From Triangularia verruculosa (Eukaryota > Ascomycota > Sordariomycetes > Sordariales > Podosporaceae), in assembly GCA_033296885.1 (NCBI GenBank), contig MU863901.1:186001-250000 (forward strand): a DNA stretch of 64,000 nucleotides, given 5' to 3'. The notes below the pieces were generated by a model. It was not told the origin of the DNA, ran no database searches, and saw only the letters and a program-made list of their open reading frames with translations. Each line of letters opens with the position of its first letter. Position 1 is the first letter of the stretch. The translations under genes were made by a program, and so were the position numbers. This document shows, in pieces, positions 1 through 10,304 of this stretch.

Positions 1-719
1 TACGGGAGACTGGAAGCCTGGTCAGATATACTCGCAGAGAACAATAGGCTGCCGCGCAGATGAGATTAACGTCAAGCCATACTACTTGCTTGGGGTCTAG
101 TAAGAACTCGTCGTTTTTTTGCAGTGAAGGATATCTGTGATCCATGACTGACTTTGGTGTAGCTCGGGCGACCCATTTTTTCAGGTGATTGGCTGACGCA
201 TCAATATATAAGGTAGAACGAAAATGGTCGAATAACAACAACAGGGCGAGGCTTGTAGAATCATTTCTGACCTTGCAGCATGTTAAACATGTTTTCGCGA
301 TGGTACATACAACCTGGGGGACGGAAAATCCCATAGCTCTGGAGACCCAGCACAGAAAATGAAACATATAGCCCAAGATATCCTGAAACATAAAATCCCT
401 GAATCAATTTGTCTATTTTCAGCAATCATTCTTCTAGCAAAAATATGGGTGAAAAGGGGGTGAATAAGGGGGTGTACAGTACGTGTATTTAGTGTGCACA
501 GTGTGCACACTGTTTGGGCCACAACCTTACTCCAGAAAAAATTCACACTTTTGGCTGCCCACTGTGATGTCAAGCCACAGGCCCCAGTTCTCACTCTCAC
601 ATTCACTCTCGACCCTCTCATTCATAATCCCATCTATCTCCCCGGCCAAGATCTATCCAGCTGGGATTTTCATAACCCATCCCACATCGAATTTTCCGAC
701 TCAATCAAGCACACAAAAA
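1..719. other. Intergenic, upstream of the ankyrin gene
   Basis: No supportable gene. Short open frames on both strands lack family features. The stretch holds a perfect 14-bp palindrome at 499-512 (CAGTGTGCACACTG) and pyrimidine-rich sequence (about 575-640) typical of a fungal promoter and 5' leader. Confidence 0.6.
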
Positions 720-1359
720 ATGGCCCCAGTCCAGCTCTCAGAGGAGCAAATCGACGACCTCATCTACCTTGCCCGTGTTGGTGAGAAAGATGAGCTCTCC
801 ACCTTCGTCTCGGAGCTCATCGAGAGCAGCACCAGCGAGCCAAAACCCTCTGCCGCAGATATTCTCGCAGCGGCGGTAGACGACACCAAAAAGAACACAT
901 GCTTGCACATGGCCAGCGCCAACGGTCATGTTGGTGAGTGAAGTCTAATTTGATGTTCCTCAACATGGCACTGACAATTTGACAGAAATTGTCGAGTACA
1001 TCCTCTCCCAATTCACACCCGCACCCAAGGAGCAAAAACAAGGCTTCCTCGACGCCACAAATGAGTTCGGCAACACAGGGCTGCATTGGGCTGCCCTGAA
1101 CGGGCACTTGCCTGTTGTCAAGCTCTTGGTGGACAACGGGGCATCTGTCGCGCTGGCCAACGACAAGAATTACATTCCCCTTGACTTGGCGAGTTTTAGC
1201 GAGAAGATCGATGTGGTGGATTACTTCCTTAAGGAAGTCCGGGAGATGGAGGCTGAGAACGCAAAGGAGGGCCTTGGTGAGGCGGTGGCCGATGTGAAGA
1301 TGGAGGATGGGGAGGAGAATGAGGGCCCGTCAAAAGGAAAGGAGAAGGAGTCAAGTTGA
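720..1359 (+). CDS. Ankyrin-repeat protein, YAR1-like
   Basis: Two exons, 720-933 and 986-1359, giving 195 aa. The 52-nt intron (GTGAGT..ACAG) joins ..NGHV to EIVEYIL.. and so restores an ankyrin repeat. At least two repeats are visible: CLHMASANGHVEIVEYIL (about residues 60-80) and TGLHWAALNGHLPVVKLLV, followed by a third partial unit (IPLDLASFSEKIDVVDYFL). The tail is acidic and Lys/Glu-rich. Length and layout match yeast Yar1, a chaperone for ribosomal protein Rps3 acting in small-subunit biogenesis; that function is inferred from the family, since ankyrin proteins are easily confused. The start at 720 has a strong context (AAAAATGG). An in-frame ATG at 567 exists but would add a low-complexity leader. 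Confidence 0.8.
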
Positions 1360-1444
1360 GGGGAGTGAATGATACCAAAACAAAACAATATAAACAACCG
1401 AAAAAACGCTCTTTGATTTGCTATTGCGGCTTTTGTGATATTCC

Positions 1445-2260
1445 TTACTCCGGCTTCAAAGCATACATCCTTACTGGCAATAATCCGCTACTCTGGAAAC
1501 CCTTTTGCAATTCAACCTGCACTAACTTCAAGTTCGCTTCCTTAAAGATGCGCCTGAACGTCGGATCCTCTCTGTTTTGTGTCAGCTCCATCTTCCCAGC
1601 ACTCGGCCTGCAAAAGAAAACATACCTCGTCACACTACTATCCAGCTCGTCAAAGTCATCCTTCCCAGATGTGCTGTTATTCTCCTTCACCACGATAAAA
1701 CCGCCCTTCTCGACATCCAACGCAGTCTTGCACCTTTCGAGGAACCTCACCAGCTGCTCGTCCGTCAGATGCCCCACACACCACTGTATCCAAATCAAAT
1801 CATACTTCTCCCCGTCTTGCACCTCTGTCGCGGGATCCCACTGCTCCAGCCCCATGTTCCATACCTTGCCGACCCCCGGTTTACCCTTGAGCTCATCGGT
1901 GAACTTTTGAATGGGCTCGATGACGTCGACTTGGTTCGCGATACCATCGAGTAGAAGCCCGGTTGTTACACGTCCAATTCTACCTTCCCTGTTAAAAAAC
2001 CGCGGAAATCTGGTGAGGAGGTCAAAGACATACCCAGCACCGCCCTCCAGCGCCCGTTCCACAGTCCTCTTCCCCCTCGCTTTGGCGCCAACTCCCAACT
2101 TGGCCAGGAAGTTCCTCGATCCTTGGATATCGACCTTGCTGATGTGAGGAAACCCCCCTAGCATGCCGTTCACATCCGCAGAGATAGACTCCCAGTAGGC
2201 CAGGCCGTCGGTTGTGTTGATCAGGACATCTGCCGGTTGGTCTTGATTTGAGCTTGACAT
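1445..2260 (-). CDS. Alpha-N-terminal protein methyltransferase (NTM1/TAE1 family)
   Basis: SAM-dependent methyltransferase expected to methylate the N-terminal X-Pro-Lys motif of proteins such as ribosomal subunits. Exons read from the minus strand are 2260-2034 and 1979-1445 (253 aa). The 54-nt intron 1980-2033 (GTATGT..GGTAG) is a multiple of three and stays open when unspliced, but removing it rebuilds the SAM-binding motif GAGIGRVT, which the unspliced reading breaks with an 18-residue insert. Other family marks are YWESI near the N terminus, VDVIEP after motif I, and WIQWCVGHLTD (the substrate-binding region). Length compares with about 230 aa for yeast Tae1. It converges with the ankyrin gene, with about 85 bp between stops. 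Confidence 0.9.
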   Translation of the reverse strand: MSSSNQDQPADVLINTTDGLAYWESISADVNGMLGGFPHISKVDIQGSRNFLAKLGVGAKARGKRTVERALEGGAGYVFDLLTRFPRFFNREGRIGRVTTGLLLDGIANQVDVIEPIQKFTDELKGKPGVGKVWNMGLEQWDPATEVQDGEKYDLIWIQWCVGHLTDEQLVRFLERCKTALDVEKGGFIVVKENNSTSGKDDFDELDSSVTRYVFFCRPSAGKMELTQNREDPTFRRIFKEANLKLVQVELQKGFQSSGLLPVRMYALKPE

Positions 2261-2782
2261 TTTGAGAAGGCTTATGTGATATGTACGAAAGAAAAGAATT
2301 AATGAGTTGTATGTTGGATGTTAAGGCTGTTGTTGCAACAAACAAGTTGATGTCAATTCAGCGGTTGTTGGGAACAGATGAGATCAGTTTCCCGTTTGCT
2401 GCCTGCCAAGTTCAGTTTCATGCAGTTTCAGTTGGGTCCCGCTGAAAATTACGCCATGCTTCAGCCGGGTGTAAAATTACATGTAATTCATACGGTATCA
2501 CGTGCTGCATACTCAATGGTGAGAAAGAGGGTTAGGGGTGGTGTGGGCTTACTTCCGCTGACAACAACCGTTCGCTTTCAACATGACTTTGCCATTGACC
2601 AGTGCGGCCTCTTTTCTGTCATCTGATGTAGTATTTTTACTTCGATATACTGTCGCGGTGGATTGAAGCGCTTTTGCCTTATATGTTCTACGTCATTTAT
2701 ACCGAAAGTCGAAAGGAGTGACCCGACGATTCCAGAACGACATGGCGAAAGTCAGGGGAGAAAAAAACGAACAAAAGTAATG
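2261..2782. other. Intergenic between methyltransferase and tRNA-Tyr
   Basis: No gene supported. A short open frame at 2378-2626 (+) has no recognisable features. Upstream leader of the methyltransferase plus the 3' flank of the tRNA gene. Confidence 0.5.
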
Positions 2783-2870
2783 TCCCCTCGACCGGAATCG
2801 AGCCGGTGACCTTTCGGTATCAATAAATCCCTTTACAGCCGAACGTGATAGCCAACTACACCACAAGGGG
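2783..2870 (-). tRNA. tRNA-Tyr (GUA) with a 14-nt intron
   Basis: The minus strand folds as a cloverleaf. The acceptor stem CCCCTTG/CGAGGGG has C1:G72 and discriminator A73, the eukaryotic tRNA-Tyr identity elements. The D arm contains TGTAGTTGGC. The anticodon stem TTCGG/CCGAA carries loop CT-GTA-A. The T arm is ACCGG-CTCGATT-CCGGT. A 14-nt intron (AGGGATTTATTGAT) sits in the canonical place, just after position 37. Mature length would be 74 nt before CCA addition. Position 54 of the T loop reads C rather than the usual T. Confidence 0.93.
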
Positions 2871-3045
2871 TTTCCTGGTTGCTGGGGAAAACCGATGTGG
2901 CACCTAAGTGGACCACTCGCATTCCGCACAGTAAACCATCATAGTTCAGTCAACAAATCTGGACGTTGGCTTGCGGATATCATCAATGATAGGCATAAAC
3001 TGTCTGACGAGATAAGCAAGCAAGCAGGTCAGCTGCAGCTTTCCA

Positions 3046-4904
3046 TCACTGGTCAGCACCCATCCCCACACACAGCTTGTCATCCAGCCATGTACTCAGG
3101 TCCCCATAGTTATCCACCGCCTGTATCTCAGCTTTGATGTTCAACATCAGCATTCGCTGCAATTCCTCTGCATGCTCTTTTTCATCCTTTGGCGGCTCTT
3201 CAACAGACCAGATAGCTCTCAAGATATTGCCAGCCTTCCTTCTGTCTCTCAGACTAAGAAGAGAAACAGTCTCGCTTGGATTTTGAGTTGTTGACAGTCT
3301 AGGCCGTTTGGTGAGCGGCTCACCGCCAGAATCTGGCAGCAGGTCTGGGTCAGGATGCGTTCTGGAGCAGTAAGGAGGAATCTTGACCTACCTTCATGAA
3401 ACTGAGAAAAAGCCTGGCCCGCGGCTGGCTGTGATTCCTGGTCTTCTTCATCCTGAAACCCTGGAATTTCTTCTGAAGACAACAGATCACAGCTCCGAAC
3501 GCCCAGCCACCGGAGAGAATGTACAGTAGCCTCATTCTCATGCTCTAGGCGCCTGCTGCCATTTTGGTAGGTTCGCAGAATGGAAATACCGTCTGGATCA
3601 AAGTCTACGAGACCAAAAATTGCTACCTTTGGCCGCATCGACTGTAGGACTGACAAGAACTTTCGAGTGGCTAAGTCAGGGTACCCTTTAGCCTTAACAA
3701 CATACCAGTCAGCCCTGATGACAAAATAGTGCGCATGAAAAGTTGTACCGTGATCAAAACTCCGTGACCTGCTTGGGAGCTCTTGGCATACTGTGCTGCA
3801 GCAAGTGTTCGGAAGGTTGCCTTGATCTCATGTCAGAGACGACCCCAAGCAAGTCGGAGAATATCAGCTGACCTCCTTCTCAATGACCAACACCCATTGC
3901 ACTGCGTGAAAACCTATGCTTCGGACTTCGTTGATAGACGGCAGAAGCATCCCCTACATCCATTAGCATGTGTCCTTTGCTATTGAACCCTCCTGGTGCT
4001 GGCTCACTGTATTATGCGAAAGGCCACAATCGATGGCAGACCCATCGCGGTTGATTAGCATCATGGGGCCTGAAATGAGACCCTTGGCTGTTGCAACCTG
4101 TGATGCAGGGTTAGCAACGAGTACCACCTGAGCGACTTCCATACAAAATAACTGCTTGCAATGTTTAGATCTCCCCGACCAACGCCAAGGGTCAAGGCCA
4201 GATTGTCCACCATGAGATCTACCGCAGCTTGAGAGCCAAACAGATCTGGATTCTGGTAGTATATGTTTCTGACGATATTCGATCAGTATATTATCCATTG
4301 TCGACAACAACTGAGTCAAACCTTTTGGTAATCAGCGATCCTGACACCAATGCCTGACGGGAAAGCTCAAGAATACAGAGCAAAGCCTCTTGAAAGGTTG
4401 ATGGTTAGAGGGGACTCGCAAAAGAGTGAAAGCGGTCAATCTACCGAATCTCTTTGCCTCCTGGATAGTGCGACCAGGAAACCTCACATCGGCCGCCCAG
4501 CGCACTGATCTTCGGGCGCCATGCGGTTGGCTCAGGGCTTCCGCTGCTGGCATTGCTCCAGGGCGTGATAGTGAAGCACTTCTGTAAGGAATCGAAATCT
4601 CATTACCGGCGATGACTGCATCCACAATAGCCTCCAAAAGCGACTCGACTCGGGTGAGGGCCCCATTGCCAATGGCAGACACGACGCTGATGGTCTCGTA
4701 GCTGACTGAAGAAGCACCGATTGACTCCTGGCTGTCAATAGCGGGTGCCTCTTGGCCGCTGGTATTGGTAGTTGATGATACTTCGTTCATGGTGGACAAC
4801 ATCCATGGGCGGATAATTCGGGTGAGGACCTTGATGGCCGGCTTTGTGGCCGCATAAAAAGCCATCGGGCAATCGGAGATCCTCCGGTACCTGCCACTTT
4901 CCAT
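3046..4904 (-). CDS. SPO11: Meiotic topoisomerase-VI-like protein Spo11
   Basis: Makes the programmed double-strand breaks that start meiotic recombination, acting in the nucleus by transesterification through a tyrosine. Eight exons on the minus strand: 4904-4445, 4388-4322, 4268-4160, 4097-4008, 3953-3873, 3820-3749, 3692-3392, 3332-3046 (488 aa, in frame throughout). Visible landmarks are RFPGRTIQEAKRF (winged-helix region), the catalytic tyrosine in KRNIYYQNPDLFGSQ, LNIVATAKGLISGP, VLVIEKEATFRTLA with its Toprim glutamate, GHGVLITAKGYPDLATR, and the Toprim acidic motif LVDFDPDGI followed by WLGV. One intron (4098-4159) begins with GC rather than GT. A fungal-type acidic linker precedes the C terminus. 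The N-terminal start is the least certain part; a later ATG in the MLSTMNE stretch is an alternative. Divergent from ERG7. Confidence 0.92.
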
Positions 4905-5286
4905 TTCGGCCTAAAGAATTGGAGCTGGGGTCAGAAACGAGCTCCTTCCTCACCCAACTTCAGCTTGGACGTGCATGGCACCCCTCCTTCCCAAGTTCAT
5001 GGTGTAACTCGATGGCAGGTGCTATCGGAAAGTTTCCGAACATGGATGAGATGTCTTCCGCATACATCGCGGTGGGTCTGTGCACCCATGTCAACTTCGC
5101 GGGTGGATCCCGCACCTGTCACCCCTGAAATTCAACGGATGATCGCTGCAGCCCGATTGGCGAATCCCAAGACATGACAGCTCCGAGATCAAAATGTTCG
5201 CTGGCTCTTAAGAGTTTCGTCGTCCCTCCGCTCTTTCGTCGTACGACACAGTAATTCCTCATCATCACGCGAAAACGGTCAGGAAA
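4905..5286. other. Shared upstream region of SPO11 and ERG7
   Basis: About 380 bp between two divergent starts, so promoters of a meiosis-specific and a constitutive sterol gene must overlap here. No TATA box recognised. Open frames at 4965-5177 look like chance. Confidence 0.5.
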
Positions 5287-7660
5287 ATGGGCAAAAAAGC
5301 CGTTGCCGGAGTGTCAGCAGACGCGCAACCTCTTCTCGAGAAATCGCCCACCAAGAAGCGTCTCAGCTCCGAGCTCACCGATCATAGTGCTAAACGGCAA
5401 AGAATTGAAGCGCGGACCGACCATGGACGATGGCGCCTGCGCGACGACCAGGGTCGCCAATCCTGGGTCTACCTAGAAGACGACAAAGCTGCGAAAGAAT
5501 GGCCTCAGAGCTTCGCCGACAAGTATTTCCTCGGCCTCCCCGTGGTACATACTCCTGCACCCTTTGAGCTGATCGATACACGGCTGACTTACTTTTTCTT
5601 GTAGGATGCCCCCGAGCTCCCCAAACCCACGAACCCTCTCGATGCAGTCCGGAACGGCCTCGAATTCTTCGAGAAACTCCAGCTACCGAGTGGTCACTGG
5701 GGTTGCGAGTATGGTGGCCCCATGTTCCTTCTGCCATGCATCGTGATTGCTTGGTACGTCACCAAGACACCTATCCCCTGGTATTATGCCACCGAGATCA
5801 AAAACTATCTCTTTGCGCGCGCCCACCCCGAAGACGGAGGTTGGGGCCTACATATTGAGGGCGAGACGTCGGTTTTTGGCACCTCTATGAACTACACCGT
5901 CCTGCGCATTGTGGGCGTCGATGCGGACCACCCAGTGATGGTAAAGGCCCGCGCCACCTTGCACAAGATGGGAGGAGCTACACATGCCCCTCACTGGGCC
6001 AAGTGGTGGCTGGCAGTGATGGGAGTTGCGCAGTGGGATATTGTCAACCCAACCCCTCCAGAGCTGTGGCTTCTCCCGGATTGGGTACCAATTGCTCCCT
6101 GGAGGTGGTGGATTCATATCCGTCAAGTGTTCTTGCCAATGAGCTACTTGTGGTCCAAACGGTGGCAAGCTGAGGAAACCGATCTTATCCGATCCCTTCG
6201 CAACGAGCTGTTTGTGGAGGACTGGGCCAATATCAACTGGGCCTCGCACCGCAACTCCATCAACCCCAGAGACAACTACCACCCGAAGACATGGGTTCTC
6301 AACACCGTCAACTGGTGTCTTGTCAATATTTGGAACCCGGTTTTGAGGACTCGCGCGATTGCCCAGAAAGGCGAGGAGTGGGCCATGAAGCTGATCGAAA
6401 TGGAGAATGAGAATACGGATCATGCTGATTTGGCCACCGTCTCTGGGCCAATGAACACCGTGTGTCTTTATGTGAAGGAAGGGCCCGACTCGTATGCCGT
6501 GCGCAGACATAGGGAAAGAGCCCATGAGTTCCTCTGGATGAAGGACGAGGGAATGCTCGCCAATGGTACCAATGGTGTCCAGTGCTGGGACACAGCCTTT
6601 GCCATTCAAGCTGTGATGGACGCTGGGTTGACCGAGGACCCCCGTTGGCGTCCAATGTTGATGAAGGCACTCGAGTTCTTGGACGATCAACAAATTCGCG
6701 AAAACGTAAAGGATCAAGACATATGTTATCGCCAACAACGAAAGGGCGGCTGGGCATTCAGTAACAAGGACCAAGGCTACGCTGTCAGCGATTGTGTCTC
6801 AGAGGCTCTCAAATCTGTGATCATCCTTCAAAAGACTCCGGGATTTCCTACCCTCATTGACGACCGGCGAATTTTCGATGCTATCGACACACTTATGACA
6901 TATCAGAATCCTTCTGGCGGGTGTTCATCGTACGAACCCCCTCGTGCGGGTACATGGATGGAGGTTTTGAATGCCGCAGAGGTATTCGGCAACATCATGG
7001 TCGAGTATGAGTACCCTGAGTGCACAACTGCTGTGGTTACAGCACTTTCTCTCTTCCGGAAACATTGGCCCGAGTACAGAAGGGAAGAGATCGATCGCTT
7101 CATTGAGCGCGCTATCAAGTGGATCAAGACCGCGCAGAAACCGCACGGAGGATGGTACGGTAGCTGGGGCATTTGCTTTACATACGCGACCATGTTTGCT
7201 CTCGAGAGTTTGGCCAGCATTGGTGAAACATACAACAGCAGCGATTATGCCAAGCGGGGCTGCGACTTTTTGATCTCGAAGCAGAGGGAAGATGGAGGTT
7301 GGTCGGAACATTACAGGGTAGGTGGACAGTCATATTTTGACTCAGACATGTGACGCTGACTGAATATAGGCGTGTGAGACTGGCGAATACATTGAACATC
7401 CTTCAGGGTCCCAAGTGGTCATGACTGCCTGGGCTGTCATCGCCCTCATGAAGGCAGACTATCCCAATCTTGAACACATCAAGAGTGGCATCAAGTTGAT
7501 CATGGATCGTCAACAAAGCAACGGTGAATGGTTGCAAGAAGCCATCGAGGGTGTCTTCAACAAGAGCTGCATGATCTCGTACCCCAACTACAAGTTTACC
7601 TTCACCCTGAAGGCGCTGGGGATGTTTGCCCGCAAATACCCGACCGAAACTGTGGTCTAA
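5287..7660 (+). CDS. ERG7: Lanosterol synthase (oxidosqualene cyclase)
   Basis: Cyclises 2,3-oxidosqualene to lanosterol in ergosterol synthesis, on ER/lipid-droplet membranes. Three exons, 5287-5544, 5605-7317, 7370-7660, give 753 aa, the usual length for fungal ERG7. QW-type repeats are plain: SGHWGCEYGGPMF, DGGWGLHIEGE, KGGWAFSNKDQGY, GGWYGSWGICFTYATMFAL and EDGGWSEHYR. The catalytic Asp lies near residue 481 in VSDCVSEALK. In the canonical motif DCTAE, Thr-Ala is replaced here by Val-Ser, while Asp, Cys and Glu are kept. The N terminus is basic (KKRLSSELTDHSAKRQRIE) and looks like a Sordariomycete extension. Introns of 60 and 52 nt use GTACAT and GTAGGT donors. The C-terminal NKSCMISYPNYKFTF block is intact, so the enzyme looks functional. 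Confidence 0.96.
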
Positions 7661-8222
7661 GCATAACCACCTACCTAGGTCAAAGAAGGCGCGACGATGA
7701 CATGAGGCAAAGGAAAAAACATAAGATGACGATTTGGAAACATCTGGTAATACTTTCTACTTAATGCATAATTCATTTACCATCCTTCTTTCAAACTTTG
7801 CCATGCTATACCCTCTGCATCACAACACTCCGTTGAATCGATCACCACTGAGGGCGGTGAACTCTTGTTTCTTTGGGCCCCACTCAATTATGCAGGCAGC
7901 TCCTGGATCAAGCGGCAGAATTAGGTTCCATGGCCATCTCAAGCTCCATACCCCGCCAAACGCCAGAGCTCCCCTGCTCAGCGGTTCTCTTGAACCTCTT
8001 CTTTAACATTCGACAAGCATCTTTGGCGCAACGGGGTTCAACTCACTTTCTCATTACTTTAAAGTTTTCTCGTCTAAGCTTTAGGCCCCCGGTAAATTAG
8101 GTACTTATACCGGAATCTCTTCAGCTTACATTTCCTCCCTCACTGCACTCGACTTCCTTGCCAGTTTCCGCCAGTCAGGGCCACACCAAAACCGATCAAA
8201 ATCACGATCATTCCAAACCGTC
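7661..8222. other. Intergenic between ERG7 and SGT1
   Basis: 3' flank of ERG7 and promoter/leader of SGT1. Contains the near-palindrome CTACCTAGGT at 7671-7680 just after the ERG7 stop. No gene supported. Confidence 0.5.
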
Positions 8223-9668
8223 ATGTCGGCCACATCGTATGCCTATCGTGGCCTTGAGGCCGTTGAGAAGAAAGATTGGGCTGCCGCTGTTCCTCTTCTC
8301 GACAAAGCACTGGAAGAGACGAGCTCCCCTTTATGGCTCCTAGCCCGTTCCCAAGCGCACCTCAGCCTGAAGAACTACGAAGATGCCCTGCGCGATGCTG
8401 AACTCGCCTACCATGTCGCCGCTGAACGAGGATCAGGAACATCACGCAAGCAAATGATCGATGCTCAGTATCGTCGCGCTGTCATCTATCACAAACTCAA
8501 GCAATATGCCGATTCAGACTGCTGTGCCAAGTGGAGCATGCTTTTGGCTGAGGGCCGTCCAGCTCGCGAAGATGACGGAATCGGAAAGAAGGTTGATGCC
8601 GACGGCAACTACACCGTCACCTACGAGGAGGCGGTTAAGGATAACGAGAACCTGCCCGATTATTCCATGAAGGATAGTTTGCGAGACCCAGCCGCGCCAA
8701 CGAAGGCCAAGACTGGCTTCGAATCGCAGTGGACACGCGCATACGTTTGGAGAACACAGGTTCTGGGCGCACTGAAGAGGTTGCCGGAGAACGATCCAGG
8801 ACGTAAGGTCCATGTCGTGAAAATCCCACCTAGGCCTAAGGTCGAAAGGAAGCCCGAGCCTCAGGTGGTAGAACTGGATAGTGAGGACGAAAAGCCAGTT
8901 GCGAAGCCAAGCGAGCCTGTGCCGGGAAGTGTACCCGACGAACAGCTAAAGCTTCGCGTGGACTTTTACCAGACCAACCAAAACGTCACAGTCACACTTT
9001 TCGTCAAGGGTATCAAGAAGGAGGATCTGAATGTCAAGTTCTCGAAGAACAAGGTATGTTACAGTAACCATCAGGTTCAGCGTCCCGATACTAACACAGA
9101 GTCCTAGGTTCAAATTTCACCAATCGCTCGTGCCGCGGCGCCGTATGTAAAGCCTGGCGATCGTGAGGCCTCATCGACGTTACATTTGAATGCAGACATT
9201 ATCCCCGCCGGTTCGCGCTGGACTGTCACACCACAAAAGATCGAGCTCGTGCTGCAAAAGGCCACACCAGGAAAATGGGGTTCGTGGGGCAAGGAGGAGA
9301 TCGGCATCACTGAGAGCATTAGCGAGGAAGATGCCACAGAGTCACCTGCAGTCGCTGCTCCTGCTCAGGCGTCAGCTCCTGCCGTCAAGCCTGCAGCCGC
9401 TCCAGCTTATCCCACCAGCAGCCGAACTGGTCCTAAGAACTGGGACAAACTTGAGGAACTGGAAGGTGCGGAAGAGGAGCAGAGTGATGTCAACGGTTTT
9501 TTCAAGAGACTCTTCAAGGATGCGAGCCCCGAGGCGCAGCGTGCCATGATGAAGAGCTTCACGGAAAGCAACGGAACTGCACTCAGCACCGACTGGAACG
9601 ATGTCAAAGACCGGAAGGTGGAGACAGTGCCGCCTGAGGGCGTTGAGGCGAAGAAGTGGGATAGTTAG
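8223..9668 (+). CDS. SGT1: SGT1-type co-chaperone (TPR-CS-SGS)
   Basis: Hsp90 co-chaperone that in yeast links Hsp90 to Skp1/SCF and kinetochore assembly. Exons 8223-9053 and 9108-9668 (54-nt intron GTATGT..CCTAG) give 463 aa. Domains in order: TPR region (about residues 1-125, e.g. YAYRGLEAVEKKDWAAA, LLARSQAHLSLKNYEDAL, AQYRRAVIYHKLKQY); a charged linker; a CS domain from about residue 245 (VDFYQTNQNVTVTLFVKGI .. STLHLNADIIP .. KIELVLQKA); an Ala/Pro linker; and a C-terminal SGS domain from about residue 378 (KNWDKLEELEGAEEEQ .. FFKRLFKDASPEAQRAMMKSFTES). The three-part architecture is diagnostic. The intron falls inside the CS domain. Confidence 0.95.
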
Positions 9669-10304
9669 CAGCCTTCCGAAGCCATGAGCTCATCTTGTTT
9701 GAGATCGAGGTACCTTTTATGCTCTGTTTGTATGTTTTTAGCGGGAGGGTTACGACAATATTCTAGGCGTTGGTATTCTGTTAGGGGCGTTCTCATGATA
9801 TTCAGATAGCTCGGCCCAACTTCAATGAAAAGCATGTTTTGTTCTTGACCATTCGTATCTCCTCTAAAAACTATTTCCGAGTCCTCGCCTTGATGTGCCA
9901 CTTGTTAAGATTCTGTGCACTGCGTATCTAGCCAGGGCGTTCTTTCTCAATTATTATGCCATAAGGTACCCTAGCTACCTCTCGGTTGCCGGTATCATCG
10001 TGCCGCAATGCAGCTGGGAGGCGGGAGTTGTTCCTGACTGGTCCAGCTTTATCCCACAGCATTTTTTCCATCGACCATCCTTCATAATAATCACGATACA
10101 TCGGCCTAAGACCTGGTGTATGACATGATGTTTCCACAAATTTTCACAGGTCAAGCGTTGTGTCCTTATGAAGCTTAGGCTCAATGTAGGAAGAAGCAAA
10201 GGCGTTTCGTGAGATGCTCATCATCTAGTCAGGCTAATTACAAATCTATGTTCTAAAAAGGGTATAATCCAGCATTGCTCCCGCTCATGCATCATGGTCA
10301 TGGT
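9669..10304. other. Intergenic between convergent SGT1 and glucosylceramide synthase
   Basis: 3' flanks of two convergent genes. Small open frames only, with no recognisable protein. Confidence 0.55.

Noticed and set aside
3392..3400. A 30-nt intron in SPO11 ending at TCCAG near 3361
   Set aside because: Too short for a fungal spliceosomal intron and it leads into a stop; the 59-nt intron 3333-3391 keeps the frame to the C terminus.
5848..6774. 308-codon minus-strand open frame opposite ERG7
   Set aside because: It is an antisense shadow of a strongly conserved coding region with no family features of its own.
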